This document shows positions 1 to 8,598 of a DNA stretch of 24,541 bases, piece after piece. This DNA is from Euryarchaeota archaeon UBA220 (GTDB lineage: Archaea > Thermoplasmatota > Poseidoniia > Poseidoniales > Thalassarchaeaceae). A program made the position numbers and the translations under genes. The notes beneath the pieces are model-generated. The model worked only from the letters and a program-made list of their open reading frames with translations. It was not told the DNA's origin and did not search any database. The DNA is taken from positions 4,469-29,009 of the forward strand of contig DAON01000014.1 of assembly GCA_002501885.1 (NCBI GenBank), written 5' to 3'. Positions within the stretch are counted from its first letter, which is position 1. Each line of letters begins with the position of its first letter.

Positions 1-759
1 GGTGGAGCAGATATGCCAGTTGTTGTAAGTCTACTAAATTCGCTCTCCGGAATCGCAGCTGCATTCACAGGTTTCGTAATCGGTAACAATGTTCTAATCA
101 TCGCAGGTTCAATGGTCGGTGCAGCTGGATTAATTCTAACTTTCATAATGTGCAAGGCGATGAATAGAACACTGCCAGATGTCCTGTTCAAGGCATTTGG
201 CGGCTCTGGGGAGAAAGACCAGTTGACAAGAACCAAGGTTGGCAGCGATCCTGAAGAAGTCGCCATGGTTCTTGACGGGGCCCAGAAGGTGATTGTGATT
301 CCAGGCTATGGAATGGCCGTCAGTCAAAGTCAGCACACGGTCAAAGAGTTTGCAGATTTGATGGAAGCCGAGGGCTGTGAAGTATCCTATGCAATCCACC
401 CCGTCGCTGGAAGGATGCCAGGGCACATGAATGTCCTACTGGCAGAAGCAAGTGTACCATACGAGCAACTAATTGAGATGGATGACATCAATTCAGAGTT
501 CCCGGAGTGCGATGTCGCATTGGTTATCGGTGCTAATGACACAACCAACCCTGCTGCTCGAACAGGCGAAGGTCCACTAGCTGGAATGCCAATCCTTGAT
601 GTCGATAAGGCTAGAGTGGTAGTAATCATCAAGAGAAGCCTATCTGTTGGATATGCTGGAGTCGACAATGATCTGTTCTACATGGACAAGACAATGATGC
701 TGTTTGGTGATGGTAAACAGATGATGAATGAACTCAACTCGGCTTTGAAGGAGTTGTGA
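1..759 (+). CDS. pntB: NAD(P) transhydrogenase subunit beta, C-terminal part (5' truncated)
   Basis: The reading frame is open from base 1 (GGADMPVV...), so the gene begins before the window and the ATG at 13 is internal. PntB couples hydride transfer between NADH and NADP+ to proton translocation across the cytoplasmic membrane. Visible parts are the last one or two membrane helices (a GADMPVVVSLLNS-type segment, then a hydrophobic stretch ending near KAMNRTLPD), a linker, and the NADP(H)-binding domain III. Domain III shows the hallmark GYGMAVSQSQH, HPVAGRMPGHMNVLLAEA, GANDTTNPAART, KRSLSVGYAG and DNDLFY..KTMMLFGD blocks. These match the bacterial family very closely, so identity is secure. 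The stop is followed by a hairpin, and the next gene begins 67 bases on. Confidence 0.96.
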   Translation, partial: GGADMPVVVSLLNSLSGIAAAFTGFVIGNNVLIIAGSMVGAAGLILTFIMCKAMNRTLPDVLFKAFGGSGEKDQLTRTKVGSDPEEVAMVLDGAQKVIVIPGYGMAVSQSQHTVKEFADLMEAEGCEVSYAIHPVAGRMPGHMNVLLAEASVPYEQLIEMDDINSEFPECDVALVIGANDTTNPAARTGEGPLAGMPILDVDKARVVVIIKRSLSVGYAGVDNDLFYMDKTMMLFGDGKQMMNELNSALKEL

Positions 760-765
760 AGTCAG

Positions 766-784
766 CGCATCCCTATGGGATGCG
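766..784 (+). terminator. Perfect 8-bp hairpin after pntB
   Basis: CGCATCCC, loop TAT, GGGATGCG: a perfect inverted repeat starting seven bases after the pntB stop. No T-run follows, so it is not a classical intrinsic terminator. It may stabilise the 3' end of the transcript or act in termination. Seen directly; function inferred. Confidence 0.5.
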
Positions 785-815
785 TTCAGGCAACGGTTAT
801 GAGACTCCGACCGAC

Positions 816-821
816 GAGGTG
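816..821 (+). promoter_or_regulatory. Shine-Dalgarno-like GAGGTG supporting GTG start at 827
   Basis: GAGGTG lies five bases upstream of the GTG at 827, good ribosome-binding spacing. It favours the GTG over the ATG two codons downstream (833). Confidence 0.5.
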
Positions 822-826
822 TTACT

Positions 827-1885
827 GTGAGAATGCGAGCGGCCTTGACTAAAACCGCGGTTTGCTTGGTAATTCTGGCCCTTATGGCCATACCAGCCCT
901 AGGGATGAGTGGCGGCCCAGCTGCTCTGAATGGATATGATGAGCCTACTGTCAAATATGGCTGTTCTTGTCACAACAACAATGCAACCTCTGATAGAGCG
1001 GTAGTAATGATTACTGGTGTTCCGGTGATGTATGATGCCGACACATCTTATCCGCTAACTGTCACCGTTGCTGACTCAGTCACACTTTCCGGCGGCGATG
1101 GAAATACCAAGGCCGGTTTCCTTCTTTCGTCAGAAGGTGTTGGTACATTCTCTTGGTCAGATGATCAAGAAATTAGACAGGCAGAGGACGCCCCCAATGA
1201 TGTCTCTCACTCTGAACCTGATGCTGACGGAATTTGGGATTTAACATGGACATCTCCATCAGAAGATGTCGGACAGATTAATTTCTGGCTGGTTGGAAAC
1301 TCCGTAGATGGGGCAGGCATACCCGATGAGATGGATTATTGGAATATCCTATCTTTCTCAATTAGTCCGCCGGGCACTATCACGACTGGGGACGATGACG
1401 CTACTCTAGAGACCAGAACAATCTCAGTTGGCGATTATGACACATTGTTTGTTATCGAAGAGTCTGAATCCCAGAAGGAAGCTGAGAGACAAGCTGCTCT
1501 AGCCCTAAGCATCTATCAGCAAGGCAATGCCTTGTATTGGACCAGTTTGGTAGCTCTCCTGGTCGGAGCAGTTGTCCAAAGAGAAGTCCTCGAGAGGCGC
1601 TATGGCAATGGTCCAGAGTACCTAGCAATGGAGTTGGCCTATCCTCAGGCAATCCGCAGAGGTCTGCTGAGTATCGCCTCTTTCGTAGTAGGTGTTCGAT
1701 GGCTCTCCTCAGATACAGCAATTGGATTCCCTCCTGCCAGTATTGTTCACGAGGGGACTAGGATTACTGATCTGACGGGATTCCTAATCGGATGCGCTTT
1801 CTTCCTTAGTGCTTGGGCGGCTTATGGTGTGTACAGAACTATTCTGGCAACAAGAGTCGAGCGCGAGGTCAAGGACATTCTCTGA
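827..1885 (+). CDS. Secreted/anchored choice-of-anchor-V-like protein with a CSCH motif and C-terminal membrane helices
   Basis: Starts at GTG (M-R-M-R...) with an SD-like GAGGTG. A Sec-type signal peptide (basic n-region, hydrophobic core at residues 9-25) is followed by an exported domain. YGCSCHNN at residues 44-51, then an immunoglobulin-like stretch (TGVPVMYDADTSYPLTVTV, KAGFLLSSEGVG, WDLTWTSPSEDVGQINFW), resemble the choice-of-anchor V/Reeler-like domain, where a Cys-Cys-His motif precedes a beta sandwich. The C-terminal third holds about three hydrophobic segments (near residues 235-250, 280-300 and 315-335), so the protein is membrane-bound with its N-terminal domain outside. In most relatives I know the motif is CXXCH or CTCHG; here it is CXCH. 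Heme binding is possible but unproven. tatC follows five bases after the stop. Confidence 0.7.
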   Translation: MRMRAALTKTAVCLVILALMAIPALGMSGGPAALNGYDEPTVKYGCSCHNNNATSDRAVVMITGVPVMYDADTSYPLTVTVADSVTLSGGDGNTKAGFLLSSEGVGTFSWSDDQEIRQAEDAPNDVSHSEPDADGIWDLTWTSPSEDVGQINFWLVGNSVDGAGIPDEMDYWNILSFSISPPGTITTGDDDATLETRTISVGDYDTLFVIEESESQKEAERQAALALSIYQQGNALYWTSLVALLVGAVVQREVLERRYGNGPEYLAMELAYPQAIRRGLLSIASFVVGVRWLSSDTAIGFPPASIVHEGTRITDLTGFLIGCAFFLSAWAAYGVYRTILATRVEREVKDIL

Positions 1886-1890
1886 GAAGT

Positions 1891-3006
1891 ATGGAACATC
1901 CAAATGCTCTCAGAGTAGAATTCAACCATCATCTATCCGAGTTATACTCGATTTTCAGACAGACTTTACTGATGATTCTAGGCTTATCCATTCTTTGGGC
2001 ATTGATTAGTGATTCATTGATGGTTTCATGGCTCGAAAATCTACCTCTAGGAAAATCCTCGACCAATCTAACTATTTATTCCCCGTTTGATTGGATTGAG
2101 ATGAAGTGGGCAATATCTATCCTATTGTCGACTCTTACTGTGATGCCCCTGCTTTCTATTCGCCTTCAGCGGTTTGCCTCTCCTGGTTTATTTCCTAATG
2201 AACGCACTTGGTTTAATCTGGTTCTGATATTCTGCTCTCTTTTCTTACCCGTCCTGATTATTTTGCTCTGGTGGATTGGTTTCCCTGTCCTTGTTGATGT
2301 AGCATTAGCAGCAGATGAATTAGAGGGAGTAGTAAGTAGATATGACGCTGCTTCAATATTCAGTCTTGCAATTGGAATTTCATGGATAGTTGTATGTGTA
2401 ATTCTAGCAACTATTACTCTATCATTGGCACGACTATTGGGTATGGTCGAGGATGGTCGGACAAAATTACGAAATAGATTCTTGGCCATTCTAGGAGGTA
2501 TACTAATTCTTACTCTTCCTTCTGAATTTGAAGGACTTAGGATTTTACTCGCACTAGTTGCCATGGCGTTTGCAGACAGAATCTCGAGCAGCCTGCCAAC
2601 AGCGCCTCTCGGGCGGCGTAATTTTTCTATCTCGGATATATCAATCGGTATCGATCCCGTTCGTCTTGCAATTGTGGATTGTGGATGCGAGGGAGTTTGT
2701 CCCGGTGTTCCAATTGACTCTATCCCAAATGGTATCGCATCTCCTACTTGTGAGGCTTTGTGTTTGAACCTCCGGGAACAGGTAGCTCTAGCCGACCTTG
2801 TTTCTCAGCACAAAATAACCAACCTAGTAGTGACTGGGTGCGATTCTACTCCATTCCCAGAACAATTCAAGTCAAGTCTGAACTCATTAGATTGCAAGTT
2901 TAGCGGATTAGGGTGGTTAGACGAACCCCGTGCACAATCAGACGAATGGAAGACATCATCTCTCGCCCATTCGACTCAATTAGTAGGCAATACTGCATTG
3001 GATTGA
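1891..3006 (+). CDS. tatC: TatC-like twin-arginine translocase subunit with extra C-terminal Cys-rich (HdrA-N-like) domain
   Basis: The ATG at 1891 is chosen because the frame upstream runs inside the previous gene and the TatC-type N-terminus starts here. TatC is the receptor that binds twin-arginine signal peptides and exports folded proteins. TatC features: HHLSEL at residues 13-18 (family H-L-x-E-L-R; the Arg is replaced by Tyr), six hydrophobic helices (about 25-46, 72-93, 109-140, 154-180, 196-212, 214-230), and the signature F95-A-S-P-G-L-F-P-N-E104 in the loop before helix 3, at nearly the same positions as E. coli Phe94/Glu103. The usual protein ends near residue 240. This one continues to 371 with a soluble domain carrying Cys264, 266, 270, 287, 291, 317 and 335. 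With six helices and N-in topology that domain would be cytoplasmic. Its pattern recalls the N-terminal domain of heterodisulfide reductase HdrA. TatC part fairly secure; domain call tentative. Confidence 0.8.
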   Translation: MEHPNALRVEFNHHLSELYSIFRQTLLMILGLSILWALISDSLMVSWLENLPLGKSSTNLTIYSPFDWIEMKWAISILLSTLTVMPLLSIRLQRFASPGLFPNERTWFNLVLIFCSLFLPVLIILLWWIGFPVLVDVALAADELEGVVSRYDAASIFSLAIGISWIVVCVILATITLSLARLLGMVEDGRTKLRNRFLAILGGILILTLPSEFEGLRILLALVAMAFADRISSSLPTAPLGRRNFSISDISIGIDPVRLAIVDCGCEGVCPGVPIDSIPNGIASPTCEALCLNLREQVALADLVSQHKITNLVVTGCDSTPFPEQFKSSLNSLDCKFSGLGWLDEPRAQSDEWKTSSLAHSTQLVGNTALD

Positions 3007-3031
3007 AAGGTGAAAATCTTGGACGTTAGCC

Positions 3032-4966
3032 ATGAACGCAGTACGGGCCGGCCTAGCGGTGGCTATTCTGATACTGGGGATTTGGGCCAATACTAATCCA
3101 GATGCGCTTGATAAATGGATAGGTGCACCTTCTTCCACAACTGAAGAAGAAAGTGAATTAGTCGGTTTACAAGAAAATGAAGAATGGCTAGTACTTCGAG
3201 TGGAGTTTGAGGGTCGCCCATTCGCCCAGCAGAAGGCCAATTCAATGTTCTCTATTGATGGTTCGGCAAGCATGTATGTCGATCAAATGAGTGGCTCTAA
3301 GTCAGCTCTTACTGTTACATTATCCGATAGAGTTTGGTTATCTCCGAATCCTGAGAGTCATTGGGGATATGATTCAGAAGACGAAAGGGACATCTATGTC
3401 GACGATATGATTGAAGCTGCTTGCCTAGATCTACTAAGCGGAATGGACCTATCGAAATGGGATTTCGATAGCGATGGAGTTGTTGACAGATTATTGGTTT
3501 TGCATTCTGGTAGAGCCCAGGAATCAGGAGGAGGATCTGATGCACTGTGGAGTCATATGTCATGGCTTAGCAATCCATTAGCAATTGATGACTGGAATAT
3601 TGAACATTACACAGTAGCTTCCTTAGATTCTGGCATAGGTACAATTGTTCATGAGATGTTACATCAGATGGGGGCATATGATCTGTACGATGTTCACAGT
3701 GAAATACCAACATCGAATTGGAACGGACTTGGTGACTGGGATATCATGGCCAGTGGGAATTGGAATGGAGGAGGCGATACGCCAGCTATGCCAGGAGCAG
3801 CTTCTCTCAATCAAATTGGAGCCGAAAGATACATCGTTCTCGATATTTCTGTAGATTCAGAACACACTCTTGAGGCTATTTCTGATGGAGGTTATGGTTT
3901 GGCAATTCCAATTGCACCCGGGGAACATATTTGGGTCACCTATAGGGGAAGTATTGGTTTTGATTCTGCACTCCCTGGTCATGGAATATTGGTCGAACAC
4001 TCAGACGACAATAATGGAAATCCAGTTGAGAATCTTGTGAATACAGATCCAGACAATGCTTGGGTTAAAATCATCGAAGCTGATGGAGATGCGGCACTAC
4101 AGAGAGGTAGAGATTCTGGTAGCCCAGACGATACCTTCGGTACTGGAGATACCTTTGGTAGTTCAGGGATGAAAATTAGAGATAATCGCGGTAGACTTGT
4201 ACCTTGGACAATTTCGGTTGAGGCTATTTCAGATGACTCTGCCTCAGTACATCTCCACTCAGGGCCAATTTCCAATACCAGCGTTTTGACACCCAGATCT
4301 CCTCTGCAATTACTACCTCCAGAGTCAGTTTTTGCAGAAGTCACGACTACTCAGCCGTGCAATCTTGAAATCTCCCTATCGACCTCACAGTCTGATAACT
4401 CCCCGGCTAAATATGTACATATTCCAGCCGGCACTACAATCGTGAAAATCCTAGATTATGATGACATAAATTCGGATTCTTTTACTCTATTTGGGACAAT
4501 AGGCTGTGAGCTTGAAACCAAGACTGATTCATCCATTGATGTACACATTGTAGGTCACAGAATCTCTTCCGATGAACTATACTCTGTGGTGTCTTGGGAG
4601 AATCCATCTACTGTTTCGGTTATACCAGAATATGAAGGAAATGGCGATATGATATATTCAATCGCATTAGAGGGGGCGGTTTCTAGAATTGCTACAGCAC
4701 AATCGCCCGCTACTTTAGGGCCAGGTGAGTCGATTACATTCGATGTTGATCCGATGGGGCTACTAGAACCAGGAATGCTTGCAAGGGGAACGATAGTGCT
4801 CTCAGATACTCACGGGAATGAGAACAGAATCCCTCTCCTTCTAGAAGCTGAATCTCCCTTCACTGGCGATGGCTGGGTTGCTTGGTTAGCAGAACCAGCC
4901 AATGGCGTATTCATCATCTCGATACTAATTTCTATCTCAATTCTAACTGGTAGGAGAGAAGATTAG
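3032..4966 (+). CDS. M6-family-like surface metalloprotease
   Basis: Predicted extracellular zinc protease. The N-terminus (NAVRAGLAVAILILGIWA) is a signal peptide or anchor. The catalytic block at about residue 203-222 reads TIVHEMLHQMGAYDLYD: HExxH (His207, Glu208, His211) followed by G-x-x-D-x-Y, with a downstream WDIMASGNWNGGG where the Met-turn-like segment of M6 (immune inhibitor A-like) enzymes lies. Upstream, DFDSDGVVDRLLVLHSGRAQESGGGSD also fits the M6 domain. The C-terminal half is beta-rich and without recognisable catalytic motifs, and a single hydrophobic helix near residues 624-639 ends in GRRED. The enzyme is thus probably tethered by its C-terminus. The stop codon directly abuts the convergent endA stop, with no bases between. 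A marine heterotroph would use such an enzyme to degrade proteins at its surface (inference). Confidence 0.83.
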   Translation: MNAVRAGLAVAILILGIWANTNPDALDKWIGAPSSTTEEESELVGLQENEEWLVLRVEFEGRPFAQQKANSMFSIDGSASMYVDQMSGSKSALTVTLSDRVWLSPNPESHWGYDSEDERDIYVDDMIEAACLDLLSGMDLSKWDFDSDGVVDRLLVLHSGRAQESGGGSDALWSHMSWLSNPLAIDDWNIEHYTVASLDSGIGTIVHEMLHQMGAYDLYDVHSEIPTSNWNGLGDWDIMASGNWNGGGDTPAMPGAASLNQIGAERYIVLDISVDSEHTLEAISDGGYGLAIPIAPGEHIWVTYRGSIGFDSALPGHGILVEHSDDNNGNPVENLVNTDPDNAWVKIIEADGDAALQRGRDSGSPDDTFGTGDTFGSSGMKIRDNRGRLVPWTISVEAISDDSASVHLHSGPISNTSVLTPRSPLQLLPPESVFAEVTTTQPCNLEISLSTSQSDNSPAKYVHIPAGTTIVKILDYDDINSDSFTLFGTIGCELETKTDSSIDVHIVGHRISSDELYSVVSWENPSTVSVIPEYEGNGDMIYSIALEGAVSRIATAQSPATLGPGESITFDVDPMGLLEPGMLARGTIVLSDTHGNENRIPLLLEAESPFTGDGWVAWLAEPANGVFIISILISISILTGRRED

Positions 4967-5998
4967 CTATCTTCTGTTTGGATTAGTCCACCTAGAGTCG
5001 GCTGGTGGCCTAGATATTGACAAATATCTCCATTCACCATTTTCAAGTAATGGGTGTAACCATGTCTTACCAACTCCAGCTGCCAACCTAGATGCTAGAC
5101 AAGCCCCTTCCCAATCACTGGGGGCCTCTAGGGGATGCACTACAAGCCAGGGAGCATGCTCCTCTCCCAGAGGCTTGTCATAACACCTCCACCTAGTGCC
5201 GTATTTGAAGCCCGGCCTAGGGTGTAGACCTCTGTTTAGAAGGTCCGACAAAATGCTAGAACCTACGACCCTATCCTCCTGATCTGCGTAGATCATATCG
5301 GCACAAATCGAATCTACGATTCGTCCATTTGGGTAGGGGATACCAATCCGCTCATCCGGCCAAGAGTCTGTATCTAGGATCATGACTCTGCCATTAGAAA
5401 GCGGCTTGAAATCCCTCTCTCTAATCTGTGTAATATCCCGACTCTGCAATCGTCCTAACTCTCCCGATGGTTCAGATGATGAAACTCTGTATGTGACTAC
5501 AGAACTTTCATCGTCAACAATAATTACCTCTGCAATCCTATCTCTTGAATGAACCTCAACAGACCATTCATGCAGATCTTGTACATCTAATTCCGAACTG
5601 GCGTGAAACCATCTGATTTCAGCTTCTGGAGATTCGCTCCTAGGGTGCTTGTCTGACCCCCATCTTGCAGCCCATGATAATTCTGAAAAATCAATTCCCA
5701 GATGCTCTAGATTAGCACTGATTACTACCTTATTTCCAGGAACTCTAAGCGCTTCAATTACCATGTATTCGTCTAATAAGTCGGAATTCTTAGATAACGA
5801 ATCAGCAAGCCAATTATTGTTTGGGAAATCCAAATGCCTATGTTGATTACAGAAGATTACTTCTGCATCAGCAAGTAGCAGAACCTTTTCCCCCATTGGC
5901 CTTCCTATAGCCGACTTGGACCAGAACCTATCTGCAGCTTTACCGGAATATAACCAGCCTTCCGCGTGCCTTTCCACAGTTGCGCCATAAGGTTCCAA
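4967..5998 (-). CDS. endA: tRNA-splicing endonuclease, two-unit archaeal type
   Basis: Cuts introns from pre-tRNAs at the bulge-helix-bulge motif. The C-terminal catalytic unit is clear: SSILSDLLNRGLHPRPGFKYG, then Tyr273 (RCYDK), His281 (EEHAPWLVVHPL) and Lys311 (AAGVGKTWLH). These align with Tyr115/His125/Lys156 of the Methanocaldococcus enzyme; the Tyr-His spacing is 8 rather than 10. Residues 1-170 look like a degenerate first unit (GWLYSGKAADRFWSKSAIGRPMGEKVLLL), without the catalytic triad. At 343 residues it fits the homodimeric tandem-repeat form rather than the 180-residue homotetramer. The start is TTG: no ATG or GTG lies between it and the upstream stop, and the first ATG (codon 35) would remove family-like sequence. 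Divergent from the kinase gene at 6051 with 52 bases between. Confidence 0.85.
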   Translation of the reverse strand: MEPYGATVERHAEGWLYSGKAADRFWSKSAIGRPMGEKVLLLADAEVIFCNQHRHLDFPNNNWLADSLSKNSDLLDEYMVIEALRVPGNKVVISANLEHLGIDFSELSWAARWGSDKHPRSESPEAEIRWFHASSELDVQDLHEWSVEVHSRDRIAEVIIVDDESSVVTYRVSSSEPSGELGRLQSRDITQIRERDFKPLSNGRVMILDTDSWPDERIGIPYPNGRIVDSICADMIYADQEDRVVGSSILSDLLNRGLHPRPGFKYGTRWRCYDKPLGEEHAPWLVVHPLEAPSDWEGACLASRLAAGVGKTWLHPLLENGEWRYLSISRPPADSRWTNPNRR

Positions 5999-6050
5999 AC
6001 TTGAGTCCGCCGGTGGTAAACATCATTCGCATTACTCGACTGGCATCTTC

Positions 6051-7100
6051 ATGGAAGATGGCGAAGACAGGGCATCGGTGTTAGCCAGATTGTGTGAAAT
6101 GCTCGATTCTATGGGCGAGTCTAAAGTAACGCTCATTGGAGATGTTATGCTAGATAGATTCCATCACGGCTATGCAAATAATCTCGACTCAACTGCACCA
6201 GTACCTGTTCTCAAGATAATGAGTACAGAGGAAACCCCCGGGGCCGCAGCACATATTGCAATGGGCCTGAAATCTCTGGGAATCCAAGTGAGCTTACATT
6301 GTTGCGTTGGAGATGACAGAGAAGGCCGCACAATAGTCAAGAAATTGTCCGATCATGGAATTTCTACCGATAGTATTCAATCAGTCTCTGAGCGAAACAC
6401 ACTCACAAAAATCAGATTCTATGGAAGTAGAGAAAGCCTCCTAGATGAAAGTCAGATACTTTTGCAAGCCGACCGTGGACCCAGAGATCCATTACCAGAA
6501 GATGTTAGGAAATCCATCTACGAGGGAGCCATCGCCGAAATTTCAGATAGCAGTGCAATTGTACTTTCTGATTATGACAAGGGTGTTTTAGATACTCAGA
6601 CATCTCTACAATTGATTTCTGCTGCAAAGCAGGCAGGTCTGCCGGTCATTGCTGATCCAAAATTGACAGGACTAGATAGAAGTGAAGGATCAGATGTTGT
6701 GATTTTTGAGAATAGGGGACTGGATCTTCTGTCACGCAGACATGGAACTTCCAGCCAAGCCAGTGCCGCTGCTACATTGATTTCACAGTATAACTGGGGA
6801 GCTCTGGTTGTACTCCGGGGCACGGAAGGAGTCACTATGTACAGAGATGGCGAGGAACCATTTCATATCCCCTGCCTTTCTCCTTCAGCAGTTCAGCAGA
6901 TAGGCTTGCATGATGCAGCCGCAACCGCTCTCGCCGCTGCATTAGGAAACGGACTATCAATTACCGATGCAACAACCCTAGCAGCCGCAGCTTGTGATTG
7001 CATACTGGCAGCCAAGGCTAGTAGGGAGTTCGTTGATCGCGAAGCCCTCAGACTTTGGATTGATGAATTATCTTGGCAAATGAGAATTTCAGATAGATAA
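6051..7100 (+). CDS. PfkB-family sugar kinase homologue, HldE/RfaE1-like, with degenerate active site
   Basis: Overall it follows the kinase domain of D-glycero-beta-D-manno-heptose-7-phosphate kinase (HldE/RfaE domain 1): VTLIGDVMLDRFHHG at 26-40, TAPVPVLK, CVGDDREGR at 85-93, SDYDKGVL at 173-180 and VIADPKL at 199-205. Several signature residues differ. The GGAAN motif reads PGAAAH (63-68), ITPN reads IFEN (218-221), and the C-terminal DxTGAGD block reads QQIGLHD (282-288). Asp288 could still be the catalytic base, but the GAG anion hole is gone. It may be an active kinase on a different substrate, or an inactive homologue. No nucleotidyltransferase domain is attached and no other heptose or LPS genes are nearby. 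A 46-base gap precedes the next gene. Confidence 0.72.
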   Translation: MEDGEDRASVLARLCEMLDSMGESKVTLIGDVMLDRFHHGYANNLDSTAPVPVLKIMSTEETPGAAAHIAMGLKSLGIQVSLHCCVGDDREGRTIVKKLSDHGISTDSIQSVSERNTLTKIRFYGSRESLLDESQILLQADRGPRDPLPEDVRKSIYEGAIAEISDSSAIVLSDYDKGVLDTQTSLQLISAAKQAGLPVIADPKLTGLDRSEGSDVVIFENRGLDLLSRRHGTSSQASAAATLISQYNWGALVVLRGTEGVTMYRDGEEPFHIPCLSPSAVQQIGLHDAAATALAAALGNGLSITDATTLAAAACDCILAAKASREFVDREALRLWIDELSWQMRISDR

Positions 7101-7146
7101 TCAACGATGCATCGGTTTCATTACCGGTAGGTATTGCCAGAGTAAC

Positions 7147-8598
7147 ATGAAGAAGAAGTCAATGATGATGCTAATTGTGCTTCTAGCACCATTCTTCTTC
7201 ATCTCTCCATCAGTTAACGCTGACTCGGACGATCCAGCAATAATAGGATTTGACTTTGAGAATGGCCTTTCTACCAACGAAACAATTACACTTTCAGGCT
7301 CAATAGAATATGACATTATTCCAGACTCTGTTGTTTGGACAATAATTTCTGATGACATCACACTTTCAGGACATCTTACAGAAAGTCTTGAAGAGATAAA
7401 TTCTCAAAGCAATAGATTGTTGTGGTCCTGGTACACTGAATTGGATATAATCGAGATTCCTGTATGCACTTGTTATTTCACAGTCACGGTATATTCCGGT
7501 CAATTAAGTTGGAGCAGCACTAAGGCTCTTTTCATAGGAGACACATTGCGTTCTGGTCTACTAATCTTTAATCCCCAAGATAGTGAGTGGGCTCACAGAG
7601 ATATGATAGTGACCGGATGGAGCTCACATCCAACTGTTTGGGCCGATTCTGAGACTAGATTCTTCACATATCCTGCTAGTAGTTCTGCAGAGGCTTGTTC
7701 GGAACAAGGAGATTCCGACATGACTCAATTACTATCTGTGATAAACACAACTGGTGAATTCTCTACGACTATAGATATCTCCTCACTAGAAGATGGTTGG
7801 CATTCGATGTATGTCGAGAACTACGATCCTTCAGGTTTGGCCTTTGCACAACAATGTGTGGAAATCAGAGTAAACAATCTCCCTCCTGAAATTTCTTTAG
7901 TGGGAAATTCATTTTTTGTAGAGAGTAATGGAGAGATAATATTCGACGCTAGCGCATCTGGAGATCCTTATTGGGGCAGAGAAGGAATTGAGTATATGTG
8001 GGTCCTGCGAAAGCCTTCGCATAGCGGCCAAACTCCACTAGATATCCAGATTAATGGGGGAACCTATTCTCTCCTCGGCAATAGCGGAGGTAATTATTCT
8101 CTAACATTACGAATAACTGATGAAGGAGGAATTTCGTCCACTAAAGTCTTTGAATTCGACATTGAGAATACTCTACCTAATGCGATAGCATCGGTTTCAG
8201 GAACTCCTATGCTTGATGGCAGCACAATCAGACTTCAGAATGGAGACTCCTGGGAACTAGATGCTTCTGATTCAAGCGATACTGAGAATGATATCGCAGG
8301 CCTTAGATGTGTCTGGAAAATTGATTACGAGCCTATGTATGAAGGATGTGAAAGAATGTTGACTTGGCCCGAGAATGCAAGTCTAGAAGCCATTCTGACA
8401 CTAGATGTAATTGATGACGATGATGCTTTCACTAGCATCTCTGTACTATTGATTCATCCAGATTCATCAGAACCACTACCTTATCCTGTAATTGTTCTAC
8501 TCATTTCTGCTTTGTTTCTACTCTCTGCAATTTTACTGAGATACAGATCTTCTGATGATTCTGGAGGAATTCCTACATGGGACTCAGACTCAGACTAG
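7147..8598 (+). CDS. Secreted PKD/Ig-like surface protein with C-terminal membrane anchor
   Basis: The signal peptide is typical (MKKKSMMMLIVLL, hydrophobic to residue 20, likely cut after SVNA). The exported part is Asp/Ser/Thr-rich and beta-sheet-like. Two segments look like PKD-type domains: PPEISLVGNSFFVESNGEII.DASASGDPYW...YMWVLR (about 251-295) and LPNAIASVSGTPMLDGSTI...DASDSSDTEND (about 345-395). Both hold the D-A-S-x-S core and a following W, as PKD domains do. One hydrophobic helix (PVIVLLISALFLLSAILL, about 450-467) and a short acidic tail end the protein. No enzyme motif was found, so it is probably an adhesion or scaffold protein on the cell surface. It lies between an intracellular kinase homologue and pepP with no clear functional link. 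Confidence 0.72.
   Translation: MKKKSMMMLIVLLAPFFFISPSVNADSDDPAIIGFDFENGLSTNETITLSGSIEYDIIPDSVVWTIISDDITLSGHLTESLEEINSQSNRLLWSWYTELDIIEIPVCTCYFTVTVYSGQLSWSSTKALFIGDTLRSGLLIFNPQDSEWAHRDMIVTGWSSHPTVWADSETRFFTYPASSSAEACSEQGDSDMTQLLSVINTTGEFSTTIDISSLEDGWHSMYVENYDPSGLAFAQQCVEIRVNNLPPEISLVGNSFFVESNGEIIFDASASGDPYWGREGIEYMWVLRKPSHSGQTPLDIQINGGTYSLLGNSGGNYSLTLRITDEGGISSTKVFEFDIENTLPNAIASVSGTPMLDGSTIRLQNGDSWELDASDSSDTENDIAGLRCVWKIDYEPMYEGCERMLTWPENASLEAILTLDVIDDDDAFTSISVLLIHPDSSEPLPYPVIVLLISALFLLSAILLRYRSSDDSGGIPTWDSDSD

Noticed and set aside
4900..4966. C-terminal hydrophobic helix plus short charged tail of the M6 protease as an archaeosortase sorting signal
   Set aside because: No PGF-like tripeptide precedes the helix; it looks like a simple membrane anchor. 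The same holds for the PKD-like protein ending at 8598.
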